64,000 nt of DNA, taken from Pseudomonadota bacterium. GTDB lineage: Bacteria; Pseudomonadota; Alphaproteobacteria; Caulobacterales; Caulobacteraceae. The notes below the pieces were generated by a model. That model worked only from the letters and a program-made list of their open reading frames with translations, was not told the DNA's origin and searched no databases. The stretch covers positions 52,121 to 116,120 of the forward strand of contig JAEWJI010000026.1 in NCBI GenBank assembly GCA_023386645.1, read 5' to 3'. Within the stretch, counting starts at the first letter, position 1; each line of letters begins with the position of its first letter. Made by a program: the position numbers and the translations under genes. Shown one piece after another: positions 24,520-33,524 of this stretch.

Positions 24520-25692
24520 ATCCACCCGAACGAGGACCACCTTTTAGACGTCGTTCTGGTTGGAGGTGGGCTCGCCAACAGCCTGATCGCCCTGGAGCTG
24601 CGTCGCCGCAGGTCGGACATCCGCGTGGCAATGGTGGACCTGTCGGAAGAGCCGACGTCCCACACCTGGTGCCTATTCGAGACGGACTTGCGCGATGGCT
24701 GGTCCAGCCTGCCAACGACGCCCGACCACGTCTGGCCGGGATACACGGTCCGGTTTCCGGCCTTCGACCGGGCGCTGACTACTAGCTATGGCTGCCTGAC
24801 CAGCTCCGGCCTTCGAACGGCGATCCGCGAGGTTCTCGGTGATCGGCTAGTGATCGGCCGCGCGCGTGAAGTGGGGGACAGCCACGTCGTCATGGACGAC
24901 GGCCGGCGGCTGGACGGCAGGATCGTGATCGATGGCCGGGGCGCGATGCCGACGCCGCATTTGAGGCTAGCCTGGCAGAAGTTCGTAGGCGTCGAACTGG
25001 CGCTGCCCGAGCCGCACGGTCTGGACCGGCCCATCGTGATGGACGCCACGGTGCGACAGCACGATGGCTTTCGCTTCCTCTATGTCCTGCCCCTAGATGC
25101 CCGCCGGCTGCTGGTTGAGGACACGCGGTACAGTGATAGGGCTTCCCTCGACCAGATCGCCCTGGAAGCCGAGATCCTCCGATATGCGCACGGTCAGGGC
25201 TGGACGTCGGCCGAGATCGTCCGACGCGAGTCCGGGGTGCTGCCTGTCGTCCTGGGCGGCGATATCGAGGCTTTCTGGGAAGCTCGGGAGGCCGCGCCGC
25301 CCCAGGTCGGAATGGCGGGCGCCTTCTTCCATCCAGTCACCGGCTATTCGACGCCCGACGCGGTGCGGGTAGCCGATTTGATCGCGGACAATCTGGACCT
25401 GGGCGCGCGAGGGCTGGCTGAGCTGTTACGCAGAACCTCCACCCAACTGTGGCGCGACCGGGCCTACTATCGGGTTCTGAACCGCATGCTGTTCAAGGCT
25501 GCCGATCCGGACCAGCGTTATCGCGTGCTGGAACGCTTTTACCGGTTGCCGTCGCCGCTGATCGAGCGCTTCTACGCAGGCCGCACCACCTTGTTGGACA
25601 AGGCGCGGATCCTGTCGGGCAAGCCGCCAGTTCCGGTCTGGCGCGCGATGCGGGCGCTGATGCAACCTCTGGAGCCGACAACGCATGACTGA
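24520..25692 (+). CDS. crtY: Lycopene beta-cyclase, lacking a standard start codon
   Basis: An FAD-dependent enzyme that cyclises lycopene to beta-carotene. The dinucleotide-binding motif DVVLVGGGLANSLIALEL is encoded at 24547-24600. Later parts fit CrtY: SHTWCLF, YGCL, FLYVLPL, VEDTRYS, FHPVTGYSTPDAV and a C-terminal ALMQPLE. The frame has no ATG, GTG or TTG between its upstream stop (24490) and GTG 24625, which lies after the FAD motif. I place the start at ATC 24520, seven bases after GGAGG. This gives 390 residues, the normal family length. Alternatives are a recent start-codon mutation, a one-base deletion in the TTTT run at 24542, or a sequence error. crtI starts inside its last codons, an 8-base overlap. 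Confidence 0.85.
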   Translation: MHPNEDHLLDVVLVGGGLANSLIALELRRRRSDIRVAMVDLSEEPTSHTWCLFETDLRDGWSSLPTTPDHVWPGYTVRFPAFDRALTTSYGCLTSSGLRTAIREVLGDRLVIGRAREVGDSHVVMDDGRRLDGRIVIDGRGAMPTPHLRLAWQKFVGVELALPEPHGLDRPIVMDATVRQHDGFRFLYVLPLDARRLLVEDTRYSDRASLDQIALEAEILRYAHGQGWTSAEIVRRESGVLPVVLGGDIEAFWEAREAAPPQVGMAGAFFHPVTGYSTPDAVRVADLIADNLDLGARGLAELLRRTSTQLWRDRAYYRVLNRMLFKAADPDQRYRVLERFYRLPSPLIERFYAGRTTLLDKARILSGKPPVPVWRAMRALMQPLEPTTHD

Positions 25693-27172
25693 GGCCGTCA
25701 TCATCGGCGCCGGCTTCGGCGGGTTGGCCGCCGCCATCCGTCTGCAGGCCTCTGGCGTCCGGACGACCCTGCTGGAAGCCCGCGATCGGCCGGGTGGCCG
25801 AGCCTACGTCTACGAGCAGGATGGTTATCGGTTCGACGCCGGGCCGACGGTGATCACAGACCCGGCCTGCATCGAGGAGTTGTTCCTCCTGGCCGGCAAG
25901 CGCCTGGCCGACTACGTCGAGCTTTTGCCTATCAGCCCCTTCTATCGGCTGCTCTGGGAAGATGGAGCGTCCTTCGACTACGTCAACGATCAGGCCGAAC
26001 TGGATCGCCAGATCGCGGCGATGTCGCCGGATGACGTTGAGGGTTACCGCCGCTTTCTGGAGTATTCGCAGGCCGTCTACGAAGAGGGCTACCGCAAGCT
26101 CGGCCATGTCGCCTTCCTGAAGCCCGTCAGCATGGTCAAGGCGGCGCCGGCCCTGGCGCGGCTTCAGGCCTGGCGCAGCGTCTATTCGATCGTGTCCCGG
26201 TATGTGAAGGAGCCGCATCTGCGGCAGGCGCTATCGTTCCACACGCTGCTGGTGGGTGGCAGCCCGTTCGCCAGCTCATCGATTTACGCCCTCATACACG
26301 CGCTGGAACGGGATGGCGGGGTCTGGTTCCCGCGCGGCGGGACCGGCGCGTTGGTTCAGGGTATGGCGCGCCTGTTCCAAGACATCGGCGGGACGCTGCG
26401 TGTCGACGCGCCAGTCGAGGGCGTGCTGACCGAGGGCGATCGGGCGGTTGGAGTTCGCCTGAGGACCGGCGAACGGATCCAGGCCGACCTGGTCGTCAGC
26501 AACGCGGACGTGATGCACACATACGCGCATCTGTTGAAGGATCACGCGCGCGGGTTGTCAGTTGCGCGACGTCTGCGGCGTCGGCGGTTCTCCATGTCGC
26601 TGTTCGTCGTCTATTTCGGTCTGAAGGCGCCCCCGCCGGCGGACATGAAGCACCACACCATCTTGTTCGGACCGGAGTACAAGTCGCTCGTGGCCGATAT
26701 CTGCGGCGCCAAACCGCTACGGGACGATTTCTCGATCTATCTCCACGCGCCGGCCGTGACCGACGACAGCCTCGCTCCGCCGGGGTGCAGCGGCTATTAC
26801 GCTTTGTCGCCAGTGCCGAACCTCAAACAGGCGATCGACTGGGACGTCGAGGGGCCGCGCTATGCCGACAGGTTGCTGGAGACCATCGAGCGGCGGGCGA
26901 TCCCGGGCCTGAGGGCCAATCTGGACACCCTGCGGATCTTTACGCCGAAGGATTTTGAGACTGAGCTCAATGCATACCTCGGCAGCGCGTTTTCCTTGGA
27001 ACCGATCCTGACCCAGAGCGCCTACTTCAGGACCCACAACCGCGACGCTGAGATCCGTAACCTCTATTTTGTCGGAGCGGGGACGCACCCGGGCGCGGGC
27101 GTCCCGGGCGTGATCGGTTCGGCCAAGGCGACGGCGGGAGTGATTGCGGAAGATCTGCGGAGGGCAGCCTGA
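25685..27172 (+). CDS. crtI: Phytoene desaturase (lycopene-forming)
   Basis: A protein of 495 residues. It starts with the FAD-binding motif VIIGAGFGGLAAAIRLQASG and ends with the CrtI signature YFVGAGTHPGAGVPGVIGSAK. Between them are AGPTVITDP and HTLLVGGSPF, also typical. It converts phytoene to lycopene through four desaturations at the membrane. ATG 25685 overlaps the end of crtY by eight bases, and its stop overlaps crtB (TGATG), so the three genes are one translationally coupled unit. Confidence 0.95.
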   Translation: MTEAVIIGAGFGGLAAAIRLQASGVRTTLLEARDRPGGRAYVYEQDGYRFDAGPTVITDPACIEELFLLAGKRLADYVELLPISPFYRLLWEDGASFDYVNDQAELDRQIAAMSPDDVEGYRRFLEYSQAVYEEGYRKLGHVAFLKPVSMVKAAPALARLQAWRSVYSIVSRYVKEPHLRQALSFHTLLVGGSPFASSSIYALIHALERDGGVWFPRGGTGALVQGMARLFQDIGGTLRVDAPVEGVLTEGDRAVGVRLRTGERIQADLVVSNADVMHTYAHLLKDHARGLSVARRLRRRRFSMSLFVVYFGLKAPPPADMKHHTILFGPEYKSLVADICGAKPLRDDFSIYLHAPAVTDDSLAPPGCSGYYALSPVPNLKQAIDWDVEGPRYADRLLETIERRAIPGLRANLDTLRIFTPKDFETELNAYLGSAFSLEPILTQSAYFRTHNRDAEIRNLYFVGAGTHPGAGVPGVIGSAKATAGVIAEDLRRAA

Positions 27173-28107
27173 TGGACGCGGTTGTCAGCGAGTCGGAAGC
27201 CTCCATCCGCAAAGGCTCAACCAGTTTCGCCCTGGCCTCGCGCATGTTTGGGCGCGGTCTCAGGGAGGATGTCTGGCAGCTCTACGCCTGGTGCCGGCAC
27301 TGTGACGATGTGATCGATGGCCAGGACCACGGGGGCACGTCGGAGCCCGTTGATGACCAGGAGCGGCGGGAGCGGCTGGCTCGGCTGCGGGAGGAAACCC
27401 TGGCGGCGCTGAATCAGAGGCCGGTGGACGATCCGGCATTCGTCGCCTTCGGCCGGGTGGCGGCGAAACATCATCTGCCGCCTGTCTGGGCGCTGGAGAT
27501 GCTCGACGGATTCGCCATGGACGTGGACGGCCGCCGCTACGACACCGTTGATGAGATGCTGGACTATTGCTGGGGCGTCGCCGGGGTGGTCGGGGTCATG
27601 ATGGCCGCGATCATGGGTGCGCCCCGGTCTCCCGACGTTCTGAAACGCGCGCAGGATCTCGGGCTGGCGTTTCAGATCACGAATATCTGCCGAGATGTGC
27701 GCGAGGATGCGGAGAACGGGCGGGTCTATCTGCCACGAGAAACGTTGAGGGCGGCAGGTTTGAAAGGCTCGCCCACCGAGGTGCTCGGCGCCGTTGGGAA
27801 CCAGCAGCTTTACGGTCAGGTGCGAGCGTTGCTCGAACTCGCGGAAGACTACTACCGGTCCTCCCGGCAGGGACTGCGTGCTCTGCCGTTCCGGGGGGCC
27901 CTGGCCGTGGCGGTGGCCCGCGAGGTTTACCGACATATCGGTCGCCGGATCGTGGCTGAGGGCCCGCGCGCGATGCGATCGCGGATGCGCACCCGCAGGC
28001 GGTTTCTACCCTACTTGGTGCTGCGAGGCGCCGGGGTCGCGCTCGTCAGCCGGTTGGAGCGACTTCTGCCGGCCATGGCCCGGCCGCCGCTCTGGTCGCA
28101 CATCTAG
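27172..28107 (+). CDS. crtB: Phytoene synthase
   Basis: A protein of 311 residues from the squalene/phytoene synthase family; it condenses two geranylgeranyl diphosphates to phytoene. The two Asp-rich motifs that bind the Mg-diphosphates are present: CRHCDDVIDG and ICRDVREDAENGRVYLP. FQITNICRD and GLRALPFRGALAVA also fit. It is the last gene of crtYIB. Its 3' end overlaps the stop of the convergent crtZ by four bases. Confidence 0.95.
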   Translation: MDAVVSESEASIRKGSTSFALASRMFGRGLREDVWQLYAWCRHCDDVIDGQDHGGTSEPVDDQERRERLARLREETLAALNQRPVDDPAFVAFGRVAAKHHLPPVWALEMLDGFAMDVDGRRYDTVDEMLDYCWGVAGVVGVMMAAIMGAPRSPDVLKRAQDLGLAFQITNICRDVREDAENGRVYLPRETLRAAGLKGSPTEVLGAVGNQQLYGQVRALLELAEDYYRSSRQGLRALPFRGALAVAVAREVYRHIGRRIVAEGPRAMRSRMRTRRRFLPYLVLRGAGVALVSRLERLLPAMARPPLWSHI

Positions 28108-28622
28108 GAACCAGACGTCGGGGGCGGCGAAACGCGGGCGGCCCCGCTGTGACCGTTGCGCCGCAAGTCCGCGAGGCGCCGGGCCAGCTTCTCCGGGTCC
28201 TGCGGAAGTAGGAAACCAAACGAGACCGCGCCCACTTTCTCGTGCGCCAGATGATGCAGGTGATGCGCCTGGACCAGTCGCAGCAGATAGCCCCTGCGCG
28301 CCTTCACCATCGGGAAGCGCCTATGGACCAGGCCATCGTGGACCAGCGCGTAGAGGCCGCCATAGGCCGTCACCCCGGCCGCCGCCCAGGTGAAGAGGCC
28401 CAGGCCCGGCCTCGTGCCCAACAAGAACAGGCCGATGGCGACGCCGGCGAAGACGACGGCGAAGAGGTCGTTCAACTCGAACCAGCCGGTGCGTGGTTCA
28501 TGGTGCGAGCGGTGCCAGCGCCACATCGGCCCGTGCATGATGTAGCGATGGGTCAGGAACGCGACCGCCTCCATGCCCCCGAGGGCGACGAGGAAGACGA
28601 GAATGCCGGGCAGAAGGCTCAT
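28104..28622 (-). CDS. crtZ: Beta-carotene hydroxylase
   Basis: A membrane di-iron hydroxylase of 172 residues that turns beta-carotene into zeaxanthin through beta-cryptoxanthin. The four histidine clusters are visible: HRYIMHG, HRSHHEPR, HDGLVHRRFP and HHLHH. Hydrophobic helices lie between them. Its start is two bases from the crtE stop on the same strand, so crtE-crtZ form a minus-strand operon converging on crtYIB. Confidence 0.93.
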   Translation of the reverse strand: MSLLPGILVFLVALGGMEAVAFLTHRYIMHGPMWRWHRSHHEPRTGWFELNDLFAVVFAGVAIGLFLLGTRPGLGLFTWAAAGVTAYGGLYALVHDGLVHRRFPMVKARRGYLLRLVQAHHLHHLAHEKVGAVSFGFLLPQDPEKLARRLADLRRNGHSGAARVSPPPTSGS

Positions 28623-28624
28623 GG

Positions 28625-29491
28625 TCAGGCCGGGGCTCGGTCCAGCAGGGCGTCGACGTACCGGCTGATGGCGCTCATTTGGGGCGCCTGTTTAGCCAGG
28701 GCCGCCTTGGCGCGGTCCAGCCGATGGTCGGCCTCGCGCTTCAGCTCGTCGCGGTCCATAAGGCTGAGCAGGTTTGCTGCGCCGCGTCCTTTGACCAGGT
28801 CCTCCTCGTCATCAAGGTCGTCGAAGGCCTGGAACGCCAGTCCGAGTTCAAGTCCGAAATCGCCCAGCAAGGCCCGCACCGAAGGCTCCGCTCCCGCCGC
28901 GAGCGCTCCCATCTCGACCGACGCCCTGAAAAGAGCGCCCGTCTTTCCCCGATGCATTTCGGTCAGGGAGCCGAGGGTCGGGGTCTCGCCCGCGAGATCC
29001 AGATCCTGACCGCCAATCAGGCCTTGTGATCCGACCGTGGCCGCCAGCAGGCTCGCCATCGCGACGCGGGCTGCGTCGGAATAATGGCCCGTCCGACTGA
29101 CCGTCGCGAAGGCCTCGTTCAGCAAGGCGACGCCGCTCAGGACCGCGATGTTCTGGCCGAACCGGGCGTGGACGCTTGGCCGCCCCCTGCGCTCAGCGGC
29201 GTCGTCCATGCACGGCAGATCATCCAGCACCAGCGAGGCGGCATGAACGAACTCCAACGCGCAGGCGGCCGGCATGGCGACGGCTAAGTCGCATCCCAGC
29301 TGGCGGGCGCTGAGCAGAGCCAGGATCGGTCGGATGCGCTTTCCCGGGGTCAGGACGGCATAGCGCATGGCGGCGTGGACGCGATGCGGCGGCTGGTCAT
29401 CTCGCGGCAGCAGCCCGGCGAGCGCCTGATCTACCAGACCCCGCAACTCGCCCATCTCGGAGCTCTCGCCCACGAAAGCGTCCATCGTCAT
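28625..29491 (-). CDS. crtE: Geranylgeranyl diphosphate synthase
   Basis: A trans-prenyltransferase of 288 residues that supplies GGPP for crtB. The first Asp-rich motif is DDLPCMDDAAERRGRPS, the second AFQAFDDLDDEED, and KRIRP binds diphosphate. The small residues ahead of the first motif fit a C20 product. ATG 29491 is used; ATG 29485, with AGGA upstream, is nearly as good. It diverges from the isomerase gene across 102 bases. Confidence 0.93.
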   Translation of the reverse strand: MTMDAFVGESSEMGELRGLVDQALAGLLPRDDQPPHRVHAAMRYAVLTPGKRIRPILALLSARQLGCDLAVAMPAACALEFVHAASLVLDDLPCMDDAAERRGRPSVHARFGQNIAVLSGVALLNEAFATVSRTGHYSDAARVAMASLLAATVGSQGLIGGQDLDLAGETPTLGSLTEMHRGKTGALFRASVEMGALAAGAEPSVRALLGDFGLELGLAFQAFDDLDDEEDLVKGRGAANLLSLMDRDELKREADHRLDRAKAALAKQAPQMSAISRYVDALLDRAPA

Positions 29492-29593
29492 CCTGCGTCT
29501 TCGCTCACTGGGTTACATCAGACGCCGCTGACACCGCCAACTTATTTTTGTATCAGGTGATCGAAAGAATGAACCGCCCTTGCGCGAGGCTGG

Positions 29594-30643
29594 ATGCACG
29601 ACCCCGCTGAGATCGTTCGACGCAAGGACGAACACCTCGACATCGCTTTGAAGCAGGGCGCGCGGAACGGCTCCGCCGGGTTCGACCAAGTGCGCTTCGC
29701 CCATTGCGCGGCGCCGGAGCTTCATCTCGACCATATCGATCTCGGTCGGCGGTTCCTGGGCTGGTCTCTGGCCTTGCCTTTTCTCATCAGCTCGATGACG
29801 GGCGGTCCGGCTCGGGGCGCGGCGATCAACACCCATCTGGCGGAGGCGGCGGAGCAGCTGCGGATCCCCCTTGCGGTCGGCTCCCAGCGCGTCGGGCTGG
29901 AGGGCGGACCCGCCGCCGGCATCGGTCGGGAGCTGCGCAAGACGGCGCCGAACATTCCGATTCTCGCCAACCTGGGTGGAGCCCAACTGGTGTTGGGCTA
30001 TGGCGTCGATGAGGCGCGCCGTGCGATGGACGACATCGGCGCGGACGGCCTGATCATCCATCTCAATCCGCTGCAGGAGGCGATCCAGCCAGGGGGGGAT
30101 CGAGACTGGCGCGGCGTTCTGGCTGCGATCGAGGTGCTTTGCCGGACGCTGGAGCGGCCCCTCATCGTCAAGGAAGTGGGCTACGGGATCTCCGCGGACC
30201 TCTGTGTCCGACTGGCGAACCTCGGTGTCGCCGCCATCGACGTAGCGGGATCCGGCGGCACGTCTTGGGCCCTGATCGAAGCTGAGAGGCACAGCGATGG
30301 CGGGCGGCGAGCCATCGGTCAGGCTTTCGGCCAGTGGGGCATCCCGTCGGCCCTGGCTCTGGTCGAGGCGAGGCGCGCCTGTCCCGACACGCCCCTGATC
30401 GGCTCCGGCGGCGTGCGGGACGGGGTGGACGCGGCCAAGGCCATTCGCCTTGGCGCGGATCTGGTGGGCCAGGCGGGCGGTGTGCTGAAAGCCGCCATGA
30501 CCTCGACCCAAGCTGTTCTGGATCATTTCGGCGTCCTTGCCGAGCAACTGCGCATCGTCTGTTTCTGCACCGGATCGCGCGACTTGGCGGCGCTCAGGTC
30601 CGCCCAACTGCTGCCCGATGCGCTTCCTGTTCACGACCTTTGA
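29594..30643 (+). CDS. fni: Isopentenyl-diphosphate delta-isomerase, type 2 (FMN)
   Basis: A protein of 349 residues that interconverts IPP and DMAPP with FMN and NADPH. Typical features are RRKDEHLDIAL at the N-terminus, FLISSMTGG, LAVGSQRVGLEGG, NLGGAQL, IHLNPLQEAIQPGGDRD (the catalytic Gln region) and IDVAGSGGTSWA. Type 2 enzymes are commonly embedded in Brevundimonas and Paracoccus carotenoid clusters. The last 26 bases overlap the start of the glycosyltransferase gene. Confidence 0.95.
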   Translation: MHDPAEIVRRKDEHLDIALKQGARNGSAGFDQVRFAHCAAPELHLDHIDLGRRFLGWSLALPFLISSMTGGPARGAAINTHLAEAAEQLRIPLAVGSQRVGLEGGPAAGIGRELRKTAPNIPILANLGGAQLVLGYGVDEARRAMDDIGADGLIIHLNPLQEAIQPGGDRDWRGVLAAIEVLCRTLERPLIVKEVGYGISADLCVRLANLGVAAIDVAGSGGTSWALIEAERHSDGGRRAIGQAFGQWGIPSALALVEARRACPDTPLIGSGGVRDGVDAAKAIRLGADLVGQAGGVLKAAMTSTQAVLDHFGVLAEQLRIVCFCTGSRDLAALRSAQLLPDALPVHDL

Positions 30644-31910
30644 GGGGGGAGGGCATGTGCCTCCGGCCATCCGGGTCGCCCTTCGTCTGAAGGACGCGGG
30701 GCATGCCGTGCTTTTCGTGTCGGACGAGGCGAACAGGGCGCAGGTTGAGCCCGCTGGTCTGCCGTTCACACCGTGGCGAACGGCGCCCAACCGTCACGCC
30801 TTGGGCGCCCCGGACGATCCGCTGAACGAGTGGCGCTTCCGGTGGCCGCCCGCGGTCGTGCGCGCGGTGTGTCGGTCAGTCATTTCGGGACCGGCAGGGG
30901 CCTATGCGGATGACACACGGGAGCTCGTCAGAGATTTCCGCCCCCATGTGATCGTCAGCAACGAGCTCCTGTTTGGCGTCATCCTGGCGGGGGAGCGCGA
31001 AGGCGTGCCTGTGGCCTTGCTGACGGCCAACGTCTGGTGCTTTCCAACGCGCGAGGACGTTCCTCCATTCGGTCCCGGATTCCCGCCGGCGACCGGTCGG
31101 TTCCAGGAAGGGCGGGAGCGCACGAGCCGGGGTCTGATCCGAGCCTGGTATGATGCCGGGCTGGAGGATCTGAACGCCGCGCGGCGCCGGCACGGTCTCG
31201 CCCCTGTCTCTCGACTGCTTGACCAGTTGGATGCGGCGAACCTGATCCTGCTGGGGACCAGCCGCGCGTTTGACTACGACCGCGCGGATCCTCCCGCTCC
31301 CTTTGTCTATGCCGGGTTGCTGGCCGAGGCCCCGCGCTGGGTTGGAACCGATGACGTCGATGGGCTGGTCGATCCCGCCCGTCCGAACGTGCTGGTCTCA
31401 TTCAGCACGACCTATCAGGCGCAGGACGACCTCGCGGCCCGATGCATCCGGGCGCTCTCGACGCTTCCGGTCAATGGGATCGTCACCCTGGGGCCGGCGC
31501 TGGATCGCGAACGCCTTCCCCGCGCCGACAATGTGCGCGTGGTGACCTCGGCCAGTCACGACGCGCTGCTCCCCCGCTGCGCGCTGATGATCTGTCACGC
31601 GGGACACGGCACCGCCGCTCGAGCGCTGACCTACGGCGTGCCGCTGGTGTGCCTGCCGACAGGTCGCGATCAGCCCGAGAACGCGGCCCGCATCGCCTGG
31701 GCCGGAGCGGGATTGCGGCTGAGACCAGGCGCCTCGGACAAGCAAATTCGCAAGGCCGTGACCACTGTGCTGTCGAACACGGCGTACCGGGAGGCCGCGC
31801 GAGCTCTCGGTCATCGCATGTTGCAGAATTCGGACGGGGGCAGGGGAGCCGCAGAGGCCCTGGTTTCGCTAGCGCAGGCGAATGACCTGGCGTGCGCCCC
31901 CGGTCGTTAG
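30618..31910 (+). CDS. crtX: CrtX-like UDP-glycosyltransferase (GT1)
   Basis: A protein of 430 residues with GT-B fold. The N-terminal part opens MRFLFTTFEGGGHVPPA. The C-terminal nucleotide-sugar site CHAGHGTAARALTYGVPLV, then GRDQPENA, is the GT1 signature around residue 325. In this neighbourhood it probably glucosylates zeaxanthin, as CrtX does, although related macrolide-type transferases look alike. ATG 30618 is chosen from the start of homology; it overlaps fni by 26 bases, an unusually long coupling. Its 3' end overlaps the stop of the opposite DUF2141 gene. Confidence 0.8.
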   Translation: MRFLFTTFEGGGHVPPAIRVALRLKDAGHAVLFVSDEANRAQVEPAGLPFTPWRTAPNRHALGAPDDPLNEWRFRWPPAVVRAVCRSVISGPAGAYADDTRELVRDFRPHVIVSNELLFGVILAGEREGVPVALLTANVWCFPTREDVPPFGPGFPPATGRFQEGRERTSRGLIRAWYDAGLEDLNAARRRHGLAPVSRLLDQLDAANLILLGTSRAFDYDRADPPAPFVYAGLLAEAPRWVGTDDVDGLVDPARPNVLVSFSTTYQAQDDLAARCIRALSTLPVNGIVTLGPALDRERLPRADNVRVVTSASHDALLPRCALMICHAGHGTAARALTYGVPLVCLPTGRDQPENAARIAWAGAGLRLRPGASDKQIRKAVTTVLSNTAYREAARALGHRMLQNSDGGRGAAEALVSLAQANDLACAPGR

Positions 31911-32273
31911 GCCGAAGGTCGCCTGGCGCCAGGCCGGAGGCCCAAACGTGCCGCGCGCGTTGTTCGAGAATCCATAAGGCTCGGTCGGCAGACCGATCGG
32001 CAGGGTATCCAGCCGTCCGTCGCTATCGACATCATGGAAAGCCATGACCGCGTATCGCCCGGCTGGCAGAGCGAGGCTGACCCGGGTTTGGGGCGAGGAC
32101 GCTGGCGCCCGTCCGCTGGCGACAGGGCCCTGTCGTGCGCGCCAGCGGTTCTCATCGGCATAAACAGCGTAGAAAACCTCACCGCGGGCTTCCTGAAGCC
32201 GAAAATCCAGCGTCAGCGGGACATCGGCTGGAGGCCCGAAGAGGCCGGCTAGAATCAATAAGGCCAGAGACAT
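31869..32273 (-). CDS. DUF2141 exported protein
   Basis: A protein of 134 residues. A short hydrophobic N-terminus (LALLILAGLFG) suggests export. The conserved stretch GRYAVMAFHDVDSDGRLDT, then GLPTEPYGFSNNARG and FGPPAW, identifies DUF2141, a beta-rich domain of unknown function common next to carotenoid genes. Its 3' 42 bases overlap the end of crtX on the other strand. Confidence 0.85.
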   Translation of the reverse strand: MSLALLILAGLFGPPADVPLTLDFRLQEARGEVFYAVYADENRWRARQGPVASGRAPASSPQTRVSLALPAGRYAVMAFHDVDSDGRLDTLPIGLPTEPYGFSNNARGTFGPPAWRQATFGLTTGGARQVIRLR

Positions 32274-32393
32274 TTTGCGGCTACTGCAAGCGACTATGCG
32301 ATCATACGCGCGGTTTGGCTTAATGCTCCAACGCCAGTTCGCAGGTCCAGTCGCACTGGCCGGCCACCCTGAGCCGGTCGCGTACGATGTAAG

Positions 32394-32408
32394 CCAAGCC
32401 TGGCTTGG
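32394..32408. promoter_or_regulatory. 15-base palindrome upstream of the IPTL-CTERM gene
   Basis: CCAAGCC (32394-32400), one T, GGCTTGG (32402-32408). A loop of one base cannot form a good hairpin, so a protein-binding site is more likely. It lies 78 bases before the next gene. Confidence 0.3.
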
Positions 32409-32486
32409 ATCGGTCTCTAAACATACTGGTTGACAAGGCGGCCACGTTCATCGAACGGTGTCACGGGGAGTCATCGGGGGCAGGTT

Positions 32487-33524
32487 ATGACAGCGGTATT
32501 TCCAGGCCATATCAATGGCCTGACGCATCGTGCGCGCGGTAGGCGGCTTGTCGCGCTCATGGCCGCGAGCTGTCTCGTGGGCGCCAGTCCGACAGCGACT
32601 ATCGCCCAGGCGGCCTGCACGGGAACGCAGGTGCTGTTCAGTCAGTCGGCCGCTGCAGGCACTCGAACCGGCACTCTTGAAGAGTTCGTTGTGCCCGCCG
32701 ACGTCAGCAGCATGACAATCACGGCGGCTGGGGCTCAAGGCGGCATGGGCGAGCGGCCGGGCGGGCTCGGCGCTGAGATCCAGAGTGTGTTCACGGTCGC
32801 GCCGAACGACCGCATCTGCATGCTGGTAGGTGTGGAAGGCGAGGCTGGTGTCGGCGGCGGCGGCGGCGGCGGCGGCACCTTCGTCTGGACGACTACTGAC
32901 CCATCTTGTGCCGTGGGTCAGGCGACCGACACGACCCTTTTAGTAGCTGCGGGCGCTGGAGGCGGGGGCACGTTTCTGACGAGCGCCGGGCCAGGGCTGC
33001 CGGGGCTTGCAACCGGCCTCGGTGCGGGTCCTGCGGGAGCCTTGCCAGGCGGGGCGTCGACGGACGGCGCCGCCGGGGGCACAGGAGGGAACGGTGGCGC
33101 CACGGGCTTCGCGGGGGGCGGAGGCGGGCTAATTTCGGACGGGGCGAGCAATCTCTGCCAGGGCGGCCTGGCCCTGACCAACGGTGCGACCGGCGGGGCC
33201 GGCTGCAACATGGCCTTCTGGGGAGATGGAGCGTTCGGCGGAGGTGGGTCCACCGGCGGCGGGGGCGGCTATAATGGCGGGGGAGGGATCGGCGCTCCGG
33301 ATCAACGGAATGGCGGGGGCGGCTCTTTCAGCGCTGTCACGCCCTTGAGCGCTCAGGATGGCGTTCAGTCCGGGAACGGCGTGGTCGAACTGTGCTATTC
33401 CGTCGCTGCGCCGCCCGCCATTCCGACCCTCACAGAATGGGCGATGATGATCCTCATCCTCGCTCTTGGGGGGTGCGGGGCCAACCTCGTGCTTAGACGA
33501 CGCCGGGTCGGACTGAGCGCGTGA
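32487..33524 (+). CDS. Glycine-rich surface protein with IPTL-CTERM sorting signal
   Basis: A protein of 345 residues. It has a signal peptide ending near TIAQA, a beta-rich section (residues ~25-100), and a long Gly-rich core (GVGGGGGGGGTF, GGAGCN, GGGGGYNGGGG) like bacterial Gly-rich surface proteins. The C-terminus carries IPTLTEWAMMILILAL, followed by a helix and RRRR. That is the IPTL-CTERM motif, thought to be processed or sorted by exosortase-like membrane proteases. Start at ATG 32487, with GGGGGCAGG upstream. No processing enzyme is in this window. Its exopolysaccharide neighbours 9 kb away fit the known association of such tails with polymer secretion. Confidence 0.8.
   Translation: MTAVFPGHINGLTHRARGRRLVALMAASCLVGASPTATIAQAACTGTQVLFSQSAAAGTRTGTLEEFVVPADVSSMTITAAGAQGGMGERPGGLGAEIQSVFTVAPNDRICMLVGVEGEAGVGGGGGGGGTFVWTTTDPSCAVGQATDTTLLVAAGAGGGGTFLTSAGPGLPGLATGLGAGPAGALPGGASTDGAAGGTGGNGGATGFAGGGGGLISDGASNLCQGGLALTNGATGGAGCNMAFWGDGAFGGGGSTGGGGGYNGGGGIGAPDQRNGGGGSFSAVTPLSAQDGVQSGNGVVELCYSVAAPPAIPTLTEWAMMILILALGGCGANLVLRRRRVGLSA

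Noticed and set aside
29492..29593. A PpsR/CrtJ-type TGT-N12-ACA site between crtE and fni
   Set aside because: No spacing-correct pair was found in this interval.
32850..33300. Glycine codon repeats that could suggest a tandem DNA repeat or slippage locus
   Set aside because: The GGC/GGG runs are irregular and interrupted; they fit a Gly-rich protein domain rather than a DNA tandem repeat.
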